From Tupaia tana (lineage: Eukaryota; Chordata; Mammalia; Scandentia; Tupaiidae), in NCBI GenBank assembly GCA_026018925.1, contig JAKSZU010000016.1, forward strand, positions 80,672,059 to 80,736,058: a DNA stretch of 64,000 nucleotides, in the 5' to 3' direction. Below the pieces are notes generated by a model. The model was given only the letters and a program-made list of their open reading frames with translations. It was not told the origin of the DNA and ran no database searches. Positions within the stretch are counted from its first letter, which is position 1, and every line of letters starts with the position of its first letter. Made by a program: the position numbers and the translations under genes. Shown here one piece after another: positions 19,979-32,329 of the stretch.

Positions 19979-21670
19979 ATTTGAGAAAATAAAGTTGCAA
20001 AATCCAGAGAGACGTCTCTATCATTGGGCCTAGTGATGTTCAGTTTGTGCTGGTTTTACCATATGCTTTCTTAGGACTCCCTGAGATAATAATATATCTG
20101 CATGTAAACAACTTTGTTTCTTTATACTAATCTCTCATCCTTCAGTGATAGCACATAAATCTGGGTTAGTAACATCATAATCATTTCCCCCAGAAACTGT
20201 TTACAATGGGAAAACCACCGAATTTAAATGTAATTGTCTAGCCGTGCAGGGAGATGAGATGGGTTGTAAAAGAGGTAGTCTCAATTTAAAAGCAAATTAT
20301 CAATAATGAGAGAAGAAATAAATGGCAGTTAATGGGAAGTTCTGTTGAAATATAATGTTTTGTGCAAATTCACCAACAGGAATTGTTTCTCTATACTCCT
20401 TTATTTTTATTCCAGAAGGGGAAAAAAATGAATGCAATCATTCAAGGCGGAAACACTGGCTGTTGCTTCATTAAAATGGGTAATTGCTGGACCCTTTTAT
20501 TATTTTTAAAATATATTTTTACCATTGGAAATGAAATAAAACATATTCTACTCCCTGAAAATCGAGGTCAGTCTGAGTCTGCACTGATTTATTTATTTTA
20601 GAGTAGAAATAGGCTTAGATATATTAGAAATTAGAGTCAGGCATGGCTCAGTGGGACCTGTATTGCAATATGGCTTAAAGAGGTTTAATAGGAGTAAGGG
20701 AGACATCCATTAGAATTTAAAACAAAATTAGAGGAAAGATCAATATACTATACTATTATGTTATTCATTTGGAGAGTACTGGTTTCTTTTTTCACAATGA
20801 CCTATCCCATTCCAGGTAGGTGTTTTTCTGGTATTTCTCCACGGTGAGCCACTGACAGGTAATGAGAGGTGCTGAAATAGACAGCTCCTAGGACAGCCCA
20901 GGGCCAAGAGCCGCCCAGCTTTGGTTATAAAGAACCTGGAGGCTTTGGCTCCTCCTACTGGACATGAAAAACATTTTGCAATTTGTGATATAAGCAAATG
21001 TCAAAAATGGTGTCTCCCATAAAGCTGATTAAAAAAAATAATGAAGGCAGCCTCATGCTTGGCTCAGAGCTATCCAAATTATAAAGTTCATCATCTCACT
21101 TTCAAATTTAGACTCTTCCTATAGCTTTCGCTCCTGAAAAGGTTAGGTCTAAAGGACTACTTTAGACCTATCTGGGTGACAAACTCCTGGATTATCTGGC
21201 TTTTGTAAAGTTCATCCAATGATCAAGGGGTGTTTCTCTCCTCCTGGTCTCCCATCCTTCGCATGTGCTATTCTCCAACACAGACCACTCCTATAGGCTC
21301 TTTTTTTTTTTTTTTCCTAGATTGCTTATATTTATCCTTTAGATCTATCTCCATTTGGACATCACTTTCTCCCTGCCAGCACCCACCACCCCTCCTCCAA
21401 TACACCCATAAGGCCCTCATTTGAGCTCTTCTAGCATCTACATTAACTCTATCATACACCTTGTCTCCATCTATTGTACAATCAATGTTCTCCTGCAGTA
21501 TTCTGAAAGGTCCGTGGTGTCAAGAATGTTTCCCAGTGCACAGGGCCAGCCCATAATAACCAGCTCAATAACTGTACAGCGAATCTACCTTCTACTGTAG
21601 GTAGACTGCTGCCTAGGTGAGCTAACCACTGTGGAATGGGTGGAGAAATCCACCTGGTCATCCATTCATT
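19979..21670. other. AT-rich unique sequence, possibly conserved
   Basis: No repeat family or gene is seen. The section 20340-20600 has words such as TGAATGCAATCATTCAAGG and TTAAAATGGGTAATTGCTGG and looks like noncoding regulatory DNA. A 16-bp T tract lies at 21301-21316. Confidence 0.35.
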
Positions 21671-21685
21671 GAGTCCTTAATTCTT

Positions 21686-21902
21686 TTTTTATTTTTTTGG
21701 AGAGGTTTTCACTATAGGGCGCGTACGCTCGCCAGACAGACAGAGAGAGTCATAGAGACAGAAAGCGAGAAATCACCCCCCAGGGGGGGATGGCCACGCC
21801 GCAATCCCTTCTCCTCCATTCTCCTCTCGGGATCTTGGGCATGCACGCACACGCGCCCGGCGTGAGTTTTAAGCCACTGGGTCCGGGACTTGAACTGCGG
21901 TC
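21686..21902 (-). repeat. 5'-truncated CYN-like SINE
   Basis: A young copy lacking its tRNA head: it begins in reverse with TTGGAGAGGTTTTCACTATA and stops at GGACTTGAACTGCGGTC. The flanks GAGTCCTTAATTCTT (21671-21685) and GAGTCCTTTATTCTT (21903-21917) form a 15-bp duplication with one difference. The missing head was therefore never inserted, rather than deleted later. Confidence 0.92.
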
Positions 21903-21917
21903 GAGTCCTTTATTCTT

Positions 21918-23334
21918 ACAGCCCTTTATCATGCATCTTTCTTGAGGCTATTCCTCATGTAAACCATTTGGCATATAAAGTAGACACGGTTTCTGCACTC
22001 ACAAAGCTTTTGGTCTAATAAGATAAGTAAGCACACAAATAAGTGATGCAAATTTGTTTAAAGATTTGAGAAATACTGAATGGAAATATGTAGACAGATA
22101 TGGGGGAAAGCAGAAGGTCAGACCAACCTTTCTAGAGGAGAACATCTCCAAATAGAGTGGCTAAGCAGGAATTACCCAGAGTTGGGTGAAGGACATTCCT
22201 GAAGATAAACATAGCTTATGAGAGTATGCAAAGTAAAAACAGTAGAACTTTTCTGGAGAACAGAAAACCTGCTCTACAGGTAGAGTCATGTTGAGTTCAA
22301 GATGTTGGAAAGTAGTGGTTGGGCACAAGACAATAGAAGCTGAGGCTGAAGATGTAGGTTGGGGAAAGCTGACCAAGGGCTCAGAATTGAATTGTCAAGC
22401 ATATTTGCTTTACCTCAAGGCCATGGGGAGTCTGACTGGCTCATACTAAGGCTTGTGAAGACCTGAGATAGTCATAATTCCCACTGCTGATTCCCTGGAC
22501 ACTGCTCTGCCTTCACAGTGTTTCAGTGACCGTGTCCTCATTGTGATCTTCTCTTTGTTTATGGACTTTTCTAAATGGCCAGTGTAAACATCCTATGTGA
22601 ATTCTAGGGATTAGTCGATTATTAAAAAAATACTGTAGGGATTTTTAGGGATGATCAGTGATATATTAGGCAGGATAAAAGAAGGATGAAAAGAGAAAAC
22701 TAACAAACGTAAAATTTGCCAAGGATCCTTCCATTTCTTCTCCCAAGGTTACCTTTTAATAGCAGTTACAGAGACAGGATGCTGTACCCAAATTTATTTA
22801 TAAATGACACTGGGCTCAATAAGATTCTTCGTGCAATCCTAATGTGATGTAAGACCTGCCTTGCCCTCAAGTTCTCAGGCTTCAGGCTTACCTAAAGCTT
22901 TATCACAGTCTGGGTCAACTAATGAACTAATTAAACAGTCTGAGGACCACAGGGGAATGGATCGCACCTTATATTCTCTGTTCCCCTCACATCCTTAGGC
23001 ACACAGCAGATACTCAATATGCAGTTAGGGATTGGCTGAACTAACTCACCATCTAACTCACCATCTATCATGCAGTTCAGGGTTTTGATATTAAGCAAGG
23101 CATTTAACATAGAGAATGAGCTACTCAGTGTCCAGGGATGAGTTCCCTTTCTCTGAAAAGACACAAAGTCTCACTCTGTTTTAAAATGTCTTTGGCATAG
23201 TAAACGTGACGGTTTCTCCTCATCTTGGGCTCACCCCTTCCCTCTCCTGCCTATTTCCCCAAATAATGGTGAAGAAAACAGTACTAATAACCAAAATAGC
23301 ATCCTGAACAATGGTGATGATGATAACAAGGACA
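21918..23334. other. Unique and old-repeat sequence
   Basis: No gene is seen. 21950-22280 resembles a long ancient mammalian repeat (wording of the AAGATAAGTAAGCACACAAATAAG type), family not assigned. 22950-23020 has a weak L2-like end, CACACAGCAGATACTCAATA. Confidence 0.35.
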
Positions 23335-23540
23335 GTAATAAAAATAATGTGGCATTTACTGCAGAAGATTATCAGCTATATTATCTCATTAACCCTCACA
23401 GTACAATTATTACTCACTTACAATAGCAGGTGCTATCATTATTTCTTTTTTTATAGATGAGCAGACCAGAGTTTAAAAGAAAGAGGAAATTCACAGGGAT
23501 AGTGAATGGTTAGATCAGGACTCAAAACTAAGTCTGTTTT
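23335..23540 (-). repeat. MIR, reverse, diverged
   Basis: TTATCTCATTAACCCTCACA, then the run TAGATGAGCAGACCAGAG and TAGATCAGGACTCAAAAC follow antisense MIR order. Confidence 0.6.
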
Positions 23541-24814
23541 GAGTAACAGCTGGGTTCATGAGAAATAAATCATGAGGGACCATGTCTTTGTATTTATTAA
23601 GACTCATACTCCATGTAGGTAAGCTTAGAGTCATGTAGTGATTTCTGGTGATGGGATTAGAGATTCTTAGATCATTGGTCTTGGAGTTAAAAAAAAAAAA
23701 AAAAACCTAAATAAATCAAAAGGGAGATTCAGTAATCTGAAATACCAAAGGGGGCCTACCTATATAAAAAAAAAGCACTTGGGAAATAAGTATTTTGAGC
23801 TTGATCAGAATCAAGTAAAGATTCCTGAATGTTTGGTCAATAATATGTAGAGACTAAGCTCTGTTTTTAGGGCAGGCTAATTTATATGCTATTTAGTATC
23901 TCTTTAAAAAACACATTATCATACATCTTTAAGAAATGTATCTTTAACTGGATAAAAATCTGCTTTTATATCCTTTATCCACTTAATATTAATCTGAACT
24001 AAACAAGATTTTTTACATTATCACCAATTCTTCATTTTCCCTCCATGTAAAATGGAAGCAACAATGACGATGGTGATGACAATGATGAAGTAATTAGCAT
24101 TAGCAATTAGTAACAGTATCAATAGTGAACACTGCATCTGACTCCCATCTCCCAGTGTGACAATTCCATTCTCCTTGTAAGTGGTTCAGCAATTGTGATA
24201 AGATCAGTGTCATCTAATCCAGGAGAAGATCATGGATGGTTTTGGAGAAACAAGTCCTGGATCCAAGTGAAAGTCACAAGAAAAGATATTCTTTCACTTC
24301 CAGATGTTTTCTTGTGTGGATGTGACCTATGGACCTGCCACAGATACCTTACAGCAAGCCTGAGGCCAAAGTCAATGCTGAGGATGGGGCTGGGAAAAAT
24401 AAAGACTGGGAAGATATGAGATTGTGAGGCTGCAGATCCCATCAACAATTGAAACCCTGCGACACTGCATGCCATTCTGTGTGATCATACGTCCCCTTAC
24501 TGTGAACTTGTCTAAGATGATATGTGGCTGAGAGTAGGGTTTCTCAAAGTCAGTGTTTCTAGCATTTGAATGGGTTGCAAGAGGCGCCCTGTGCACTGAA
24601 AGGTGTTAGCTTCATCTTTAGCGTATGCCCTTTAGGTGTCAGTGAACTTCCTTCCTCTCCTCCTTCCCCTCCTCCCCCATTTGGAGAACCAAAAATGTGT
24701 CTGGGTATTTCCATATTCTCCCCAGGAGGCAAACTCCTGTCAAAACCACTGATGTAGAGCATCCTCCCCAAGACAGTGACAGTGGGAGGAGCAACAGAAG
24801 TGCAAATGGCAACC
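23541..24814. other. AT-rich unique sequence
   Basis: A 17-bp A tract lies near 23690-23705. A GAT/GAC-rich section at 24055-24110 (ACAATGACGATGGTGATGAC) is low complexity. Open frames here show no family resemblance. Confidence 0.4.
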
Positions 24815-25050
24815 TGCCAGCAGTAGTTAGCATTTACTCAGCCTTGCTAGGTACCAGGTACAATGTCTACACTGCTGCTCATACTCTCACTGAGTGCTCA
24901 TAGCAACTGCTAAGCCAGGCTGCAGCAACGTCCTCATTTTACAGACAAGGAAACTGAGTCCAGAGAACGATGACACTAGTTCACAGTTTCCAAGCTAGAG
25001 TCATTGAATTAAGAGTCAAACTCAGCTCAGCAGTGACTCCTCTCACCAAC
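24815..25050 (-). repeat. MIR, reverse, near full length
   Basis: TAGCATTTACTCAGCCTTGC, GTACCAGGTACAATGTCTAC, CATTTTACAGACAAGGAAAC and TGAGTCCAGAGAACGATG follow antisense MIR order. Confidence 0.75.
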
Positions 25051-25344
25051 GCTGTCATGAGAACTGAATGTCTAATCCATGAGAAATTCCTTAGCATCAT
25101 GCCTGACACACAGGAACTGCTCAGTGGAAGTGCATGTGACTTCCATAGAATATTCTATAGCAGGGTCATCTTGGCAATGCCAAACCTCCATTTGTCCCAG
25201 TTTACTCCTCCTATGTTTTGTGTTGGGCTGAGGGCTCAAGTCAACCCCAGACTGCCCTAAACTAAGTCAGGAGACAAAGTCAGCCTGACCCTTGATAACC
25301 CAAAGCCAAGTCCAACTTTGGGATCCAGCTTTGGAGCTAAGAGT

Positions 25345-25630
25345 AGAGCCAGCAGGTGGCATTGCACCGGACTCTCACATGGCCAGCTGCAGTTCAGGTC
25401 CTAGACCTGGCAGCTTGAAAATCACACCTGGCATATGTATGTGTGTGACCAAAAAAATAAAAATATCTGGAGAGGATGTAGAATGGCTGTCTCTCCTGTG
25501 GGTGATTTCTTACTTTCCCTCTCTCTGTCTCTCTCTCTTTTGCAAGAACTCATGCCCTATGGAAAAAAAGTTTTTTGTTTTTTGTTTTTTTTTTAAAAAA
25601 AAGGAAATATCTTAAAAAAATAAAAAAGGT
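25345..25630 (+). repeat. CYN-like SINE, full form, older
   Basis: Head AGAGCCAGCAGGTGGCATTG, AGTTCAGGTCCTAGACCTGG, then TTGAAAATCACACCTGGC. The body is partly rearranged by an A-rich block (AAAAAAATAAAAATATC), followed by CTTTTGCAAGAACTCATGCC and a long T/A tail. Confidence 0.78.
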
Positions 25631-25799
25631 CCTACCTCTGAGTGGTCATTGGCTAAGAGTGTCCACCAATTGTACCCACTCAATATCACATGATGAATCA
25701 GAAATTAGATGCCAGTGTCATGCTCCAGCCTGGTAAGGCAATAAGGCGCCAGATACTGCTTAGGACTCGACCAGAAAGTGAAAAATAAAAACAGCATTA

Positions 25800-26000
25800 A
25801 GAACTTTCTCTCTGCCCAGCCTGTGGTATGACAGCTAACCACAGAGAAGCCCTATAAAGCAAGCAGTCAGAGTATTTCCATGTAACAGATAAAGAAATTG
25901 AGGGTTAGAGAAGAGAAGAAATTTTCAAAGCTTACAAACTTAACAAGTTGAAGACATTGTTTTTCCATCCTGAAGTCAGGACCACCACATGCTCTTCTAC
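25800..26000 (-). repeat. MIR, reverse
   Basis: TCCATGTAACAGATAAAGAA, ATTGAGGGTTAGAGAAGAG and the following AAGTCAGGACCACCACATGC keep antisense MIR order, with deep divergence. Confidence 0.55.
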
Positions 26001-26789
26001 GTCTTCAAAACCTCTCTTTATGTGCAGGGTAGCCAAAAGCCAGTGAAAAATGAAAAACAATGTGGAAATATTCTACAGTCCTACTGAAAATCACTTTTAT
26101 AGAACACAAATGCTACTTTGAATAGTTCTCCCTAAAGTTATTCATGAAGGTTAAAAATGAGAGTTCTCAAGGAAAAAAAAATGTTGGAAGTCAATGAGGT
26201 GTAAATAGTTAATGAATTTATAATCAGAACATAAATAGTGTTGCCTTAATGTACTAACACCTCAGGGGGAGAAATGTTCCATGTATTAGCAGGGTAGAGT
26301 ATTGACGATCGATTTCTTTCAAATGCACTTACTTTATTTTAAGTCTTAGTCATTTTATTACAAATGGATAAGTAAAGATACTGAAGCCATTTAGAATGAG
26401 ATATGCAGCCTTATGAGGAAGAATATGCATTTGCAGTGGTTACTGGTGGCTTATAGATGCTCTGAGCAGTAAGATATCCATAAATCATGGTCAAAGTATG
26501 CATTAATATGCTTTCCATTTGTACACTTATTATCTTCTATTTATTCCTATACTTCAATTAAGAGGCATCAACCACCACACAAAGTACTGGGAAAATATTT
26601 TAAGGCCATTTAGAGGTGAGATGAAGAAATACAAGTAAGTAGCTAAAATATAGGATACCAGAGGCTAACACATCTGGACATAAATACTGAAAGGATACAG
26701 TTTGGACATTTATTCAAAAGGGAGCACTCTTCTATAGAGCCTGTTTCTCCCACCTCCAGTCCTCTCTGATGGAGTTCCCCACACCTTAC
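26001..26789. other. AT-rich unique sequence, no gene seen
   Basis: The interval between the MIR at 25800 and the twin-primed L1. Low G+C, scattered TATTTA and AATTAA words, no repeat family recognised and no open frame with exon features. Confidence 0.4.
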
Positions 26790-27085
26790 TTTAGACTGGG
26801 CTCAGAATGCTCTGCTCCTCTGAGGCATAGTTCGCAAATATATTCTCCCATTCTGAAGGTTGTCTCCTCACCCTAATTATTGTTTCTTTGGCCACGCAGA
26901 AGCTTTTTAGCCTGACATAGTCCCACTTTTCTATTCTGGGATTATTTCCTGTGATAATGTATATGGTAATATCTTTGACTTGACTAATATGTACCGTATT
27001 CATACTGGGAAAAACCATGTTAAACATTGTTAAGATGTTCAATGATTAAATGTAAATAAAAATTAATTTAAAAATAATAAAATAA
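26790..27085 (+). mobile_element. Twin-primed (5'-inverted) L1 insertion
   Basis: The left part (26790-26938) is antisense and translates to L1 ORF2 C-terminal sequence, with [18 protein letters not shown] and later [17 protein letters not shown]. The right part (26940-27085) is sense L1 3' UTR ending TTGACTAATATGTACCGTAT and an A-rich tail. It resembles the 3' end of the L1 at 50038, so both belong to one lineage-specific subfamily. Head-to-head joining of these parts is the signature of twin priming. The ORF2 piece is short and non-functional. Confidence 0.85.
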
Positions 27086-27796
27086 AAGCATGTAAAATTT
27101 TTTTCAACTCAAATGAACCAAAATAATAATAATAATACTCTCCTCACTATCTATGGTGCTTCTAGGTGCTTCCGTGGCCTCTTCTAGAAACATACCCTGA
27201 AACAAAGTATCTGAATTCAAGTAGTGAATTTAGGAGGTGAACTCAGGACACAATGACCCAATGGTCACAAAGGGAGAGTAAAACAGAGAAGAGACAGACG
27301 CTAACAAAAAGTGTATTGTCAAGCAAGTTACACCTGTAAGTAACTGGACATTGTTTCCACTGTGGAATTGTGGGACTCCGTGTAGCACATGCCTCTAGAG
27401 TTATGCCACCTAAGGGACAAAGAAGTTTGAAGATGTCCATACCAATTCCCATCAATCATCGGGTGAAGGCTAGCTGTGCGTGCACAAAGAAGGTATTAAT
27501 CCAGTGCCACTTCTGGCCTTTCTTGGGCATGAGTAAAATGGAATCAGAGTGGTCAGAGACCTTAGGTAAGGAATTTCAGGGATTGGCAGCTGGAAGTCCA
27601 GGCTGCATGCACAAGAACACCTAAGGTAGGGGCCCAGGGATGTGGGGCCATGTAGCATCCTCTGCCCTCTCAATGTCCCCATGAAGACAAAAGACAAAAT
27701 GTTAGCTTTGTAATAGCAGTCAGTCACATGTCTGGTAGGAACGCAAACCCACAGGAGCTATTGCCACATGTGAAGGTCCACAGACAACTTTCAAAT
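27086..27796. other. Unique sequence
   Basis: An (AAT)n run lies at 27123-27137. No gene or repeat family is recognised in the rest. Confidence 0.4.
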
Positions 27797-27935
27797 GTTC
27801 TGTGGTTGTCAAACTGTGGTGGATGAGTCACCTGTAATGCCTATTGAAATCCAAATCCTGGGCTCCACCCCAGAGATTCTGATTCAGAAAGTCTGAGATG
27901 AGAATGCGAATCTAAAACTTGAGACTCCCCTAGAC
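27797..27935 (+). mobile_element. MER20-like hAT fragment
   Basis: GTTGTCAAACTGTGGTGGAT, then CTGGGCTCCACCCCAGAG and ATTCTGATTCAGAAAGTCTG parallel MER20 (a non-autonomous hAT). The 3' terminus is not clear. Confidence 0.6.
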
Positions 27936-30079
27936 ACACACACACACACACACACGTGCACATACACCATAGCACAGGTGTTTCAAGTACCTCCTATAGA
28001 ATACCAATGTGTTTAGTGCAACAGTAGAATGACTAGTGGATAAGGTTGGAGGTGGGAGTTGAACATGATTTTAAGTTCGGAGGACTCGGTGCATAGATGT
28101 TTCCCTTCTCTCTGAAAACATGATTGCTTGCTATGCTCGCCAACTCACATAAAGGAGGTAATTGTTAGCAGGGCTCTGAAACACTGATTATGTGCCATGA
28201 ATGTATTAAAATCTTCAGGTGTTTTGCAGGGAGCCCATGGGAACACTCAGGAAGTGCCATTTTGAATCTCTGGAGCTAAACTATGAGTACGAAATAGTGA
28301 TGTAATCTATTAAGAAGAATAGGTTTCAGGCAACTCAAGATCTTGTCCTACAGGCAACATGGAGGTGGTCAGACTTTGCTGAGCCAGTTTCTGCAGATCA
28401 AAGCCTCACCTGCCTTACAGGTGTGAGCATAAAGTGCAACAGGTAAAAATGCACTGGCTGTTGCAGGTGGTAGACAAATCGAGTGAGGTGCCATCATTGC
28501 CGCTTGGTAGGTCTTTTTCAGGGAGTATGAAGTGGCAGTAATCCTTGAATCACTGTCGAAGATGGCTATGGCCCTGGCATCTGCACAAGAAGTCCTTTTA
28601 TAATGGACAAGAAGGAAAAAAGTAAAGCACAAACTATACGCCCTCTGATAGCAGGTAGAATTTTCTTGCATCCCTCTCTATTTTTAGTCTAAAAAGTATT
28701 TCACAGATGTCAGCAACCATTAATAGGCTGACAAAAGAAGGGTAGCCAACTTGAGAGACTGTCGATGAAAAGGCCATCAGTCTATTTGATTTCTCTACCT
28801 CTTCCTGCTTTGATTCGTCTCTGTGTTCAAAAGCTCCAAGACCAGCTTGCTTGCCATTATTCTGTAAGGCAATTAAGCAACTTGGCAATAAAAGCAACCA
28901 CATTTTTCTGGAGTACTTCACAGAGAATACAGAACAGCACAGGACAGATGTTGAACCAAAATGTAAGTACTTATCTGAACACACTTCTTAGTGCCAAGGC
29001 TAAATGCTCTGCCAAAGTGCTTGTTTCTATCACCCACCCCGCTTCTGGAATCTCTCTCCACCAGCCAGTCCTTCCCCTGCTTTGTCTTCACACTTGCTTG
29101 GCCACCAGCGCACAAACATGCTGCCACTCTCCTACAGTAGCCTTTCTCCTTCAACTGGTCCTCAACCGTAAGTGCATTTCTGGTTCTGATCTTCTTCTAA
29201 CCACTAAGCTTTTGCTGGTGTTGTTTTAGGTTGACACAGAATTACTGAACATAGTTACAGGGTTCAGTGTGATATGTAAATACATGTTTGAGGAGTCTTC
29301 AGCGAGGGCACAGAAAATGTGTATTATTAAAAAAGAACTATGCATCGATTTTATTTTGTGCCAAAATAAACTCATACTTTATCTTCATTTTTTTCTGGAA
29401 AGTCTTTGAAGTCTTCTCATATGCAATGTACAATAATCAAATCTGGGCAATCAACATACCCATCACATAAAACACTTATCATGTCTTTGTACTGAAAATA
29501 TCCAAGGTTTGGAAAACAGAAATCCATACCGAACCCCTCCTGCTTCTCCCTTATCTGATAACCTACCATGATCTGGCTTTCCTTTGCACACCACTCCACT
29601 GAAGCCATTATCTCAGCACCTTCTTTACTGAGGATCCCCAGGAAGTGTGCAGTCCTAGATCTCAGTTGCTAGCTCTTTGTCTGGTGTGTTAATAATCTCA
29701 TGGTAACTTTGGTGGCTGTAGGATGACTTCTGGCCATCATCCTACTTCTGAGCTGCTCTATCCTTGTCTCTCTGTCTGTCTTCTTCGTCTAGACATCATC
29801 CTCCTGAAATGATGCTCTGCACCATCCTATTCTTCACACGTCCCCCTGAGATCACTTCTTGTGGATGTCATCTGTGTACTCATGGCTGCTAGATCCCAAA
29901 GCTCTCTGTACCCTTCACCTCTTGGCTAAGTTCCCATCCCCTTATCTCCATCTTGAACACAGCATCATCATCTGGCTATTTGCCAGGCATCAGAGCTGCT
30001 GCTTATAATTATTCATTCATTTGTCGGGTATTTACTGAGTGCCTTGTACGTCTGTAAAACAAAATAAAACAAAAGTCCA
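27936..30079. other. Unique sequence with (CA)n; no gene found
   Basis: (CA)n at about 27936-27955. The stretch 28360-29260 has open frames of 100, 116 and 154 residues on different strands. None shows domains or splice context, and they overlap each other. 29780-30060 has weak L2-like wording. No gene is called. Confidence 0.4.
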
Positions 30080-30640
30080 CTGTATTAGATATCTCTTGCC
30101 CTTGCTAGTACAAGTGTTTACTCCAAAACTTTCTAGCTAAAAAACAATAAATATTAACTCATTGTTTCTCTGGGTCAAGTTGGGCCATAGCCCAGCTGGG
30201 TGCCTCTGATTTAAGGTCCCTGGCAAAGCTGCAATCACCATGTTAACTGAGGCTGCAGTTTTATCTCAAGAATTAACTAGAGAAAGTTCTGCTTCTGTGC
30301 TCACCCACAGGACTGTGGGCAAGATTCAGTTCCTCACAGGTCCTTAGACTGAGGAACTTGGCTCTTAGAAGCCAAGTATGTCTCTAGGCTATTGACTATC
30401 CTCTGTTCCTTGTTGAAGGGGCCTCTCCATTGGGCAACTCACAACATGGCAGCTGGATTTCCTCAGAGCAAGATGGCAAGCACTCACAAGAATGATAATA
30501 TCTTTGTGTGACCCAGTCTCAAAAGGGGTGTCCCATCACTTCTTTCACATTCTGCTCGTTTGAAGTGAATCAATACACCCACCCTATAGTCAAAGGAGAG
30601 GGTCTCACAGAGTATGGGCACCAGGAGAAAGAGACCACTC
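30080..30640 (-). mobile_element. MLT1-type LTR, reverse
   Basis: In antisense order: TCTCTGGGTCAAGTTGGGCC, then GAGGCTGCAGTTTTATCTC, TTCAGTTCCTCACAGG, CACAACATGGCAGCTGGAT, CCATCACTTCTTTCACATTC. This is the wording of MLT1 LTRs (ERVL-MaLR). It is an LTR alone with no viral genes, strongly diverged. Confidence 0.65.
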
Positions 30641-30989
30641 AGTGGCATCTTAGAGGCTGAATGCCGCATCCCCAGTTCCCTGAGAGCTCATTGCAGTGAG
30701 GTGTAATCCTACGTGCATGGCAGGGATAGGGAGGAAAGGCTGGAGAGAGATGGTGGTCTGTGCTACAGAGAGGCATGCCTGCCATGCAGACAACTCAATC
30801 CATCTTGCATTGAGCTCTTACTCCTCCTTTGGTCCTTCCAGGGTCCCTTCATTTCCATGTGCTGCATCTTATCATCCTTTGCTTGACCTAGTACAACAGC
30901 CTCTCAGCTGGTGTTCCCATGGAAAGCCTCAATCCATTCTTCACGTAGGCAAAAAGATACTTTCTCAATACTGTATGTGTCAGGTATCA

Positions 30990-31560
30990 TTCCTTCCACT
31001 CCATGGGACAGGAACTCAACTCAAGATAGTTTAAGCTGGAAACGGGATTTACGGACACACGTGGGTGGTCACTCTAAATGACACTGGCTTTAGGCATTTC
31101 TGGTACCAAATGCTCAAACAATTAAGGACCATCTTCTCTCCATCTTCTGTGTCTGCTTCCTGTTGCGTTAGCATCTTTCTCAGCAGGTTTTTCCATTACT
31201 GTGTCAAGATGCCTTCCCATAGGTGTATACTGGCATATAAAATTTTCCCAAATTAGTAACTCTGGTGGAAAGAGATATCCTTTTCTCCACAATAGTTCTA
31301 GGAAAATTCCTGAAGTATCTTCACTGGCCCAAATCGTCTCACATGCCGATCACTAAACCATGGCTGTGACCAGGCAGATACAGCATTCCGACTGGCCAGA
31401 TCTACGCAACTAGAGTGAGGATTCGACCACACAAGACCTACCCTAGTAAGAGGGGACATGTGATTTCCTCCAAGGAGACTGGGGTGCTATTTCCAGAATG
31501 GGGATACCGTTGCTCTACAGTCAAATAGTCAGATAATGCAATGCAAATGCTAACACATTA
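30990..31560. repeat. Old interspersed repeat, family unassigned
   Basis: It lies between two collinear L2 pieces. ACTCAACTCAAGATAGTTTAA and the later TGACCAGGCAGATACAGCAT occur in a mammalian repeat I recall without its name. The position inside the L2 supports an insertion. Confidence 0.45.
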
Positions 31561-31916
31561 CTTAGCCCATTGACAACCTGCCTCGGCATTGCCTACAGGG
31601 TAAAGTCCACAGTCCTTTGTGTGGAATATGAGCATCTCCATGAATTAGGGTCCAGTCTCACCTTTCTAGCCTTGTCCGCCATATAGTCCAATATCAGCCA
31701 CGAAACGACACGTTGTTCTCTGAAGATTCTGTGTTCTGACATAGCACTGTGTCCCCTCTGCCTGGAATGCAGAACTTCTACTTCATCCTCTGGTGAGCCA
31801 CACTCTTCTCTGAAGACCCAACTCAAATGCCATCATCCTCTTAAAAAATCTGCCAACACGTCCTGGCTAATTCAGCCATGCCTTTCCCAAGAAATTATGC
31901 CAATGTCTGTATCTGA

Positions 31917-32105
31917 CAGTAGTTCTCAGTGGGGACAATGCTGTCCGCAAGGGGAGGCTTGGCAATGTCGAGAGATGTCTCTGGTTGTCTTGACTGGGAA
32001 AGAGATGCTCTGGCATCTAGCAGCAGCAGCCTAGGGTGCTGTTTGACATCCAGCCATGAACAGGTGCCCCCTACAACAAACAAAGATCCAGCGTGGAATG
32101 CCACC
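31917..32105 (+). mobile_element. MER5A-like hAT element
   Basis: It starts CAGTAGTTCTCAGTGGGGAC, then GCTTGGCAATGTCGAGAGAT, TCTGGTTGTCTTGACTGGG and CTCTGGCATCTAGCAGCAGC, close to MER5A (Charlie-type, non-autonomous). It interrupts the L2 at 30870-32300. Confidence 0.8.
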
Positions 32106-32329
32106 ACCACCAGAAGTGATAGGCCCTGCTCTTTTGCACCATACAATGCCTTCTGTTAGAAGTAGCCATCTTCCATCTTCTCAACTAGACCAGGAGCTCC
32201 TGAGGGGCCGACACGCTGTTGCATTTGTCAATCTACTCCCAGCTCTAGCAGGTGCCTGCCCCATCGCAGATGCTCAATAAACATTGGCAGAATGACTGAG
32301 TCAGGGAATGAGTGTCCAGATGGGCTTAG

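Larger units (their letters stand above)
30870..32300 (+). mobile_element. L2 3' part, interrupted twice
   Basis: Three sense L2 pieces appear in order. 30880-30970 has GACCTAGTACAACAGCCTCT. 31570-31916 has CATTGCCTACAGGGTAAAGTC and CCCCTCTGCCTGGAATGCAG. 32150-32300 has GACCAGGAGCTCCTGAGGGG and CTCAATAAACATTGGCAGAA at the end. An unassigned repeat (about 30990-31560) and a MER5A-like element (31917-32105) interrupt it. Confidence 0.75.

Noticed and set aside
28645-29229. Overlapping frames of 116 and 154 residues
   Set aside because: They lie on opposite strands and overlap. There is no domain, no codon bias visible and no flanking splice sites. A single exon gene is not supported.
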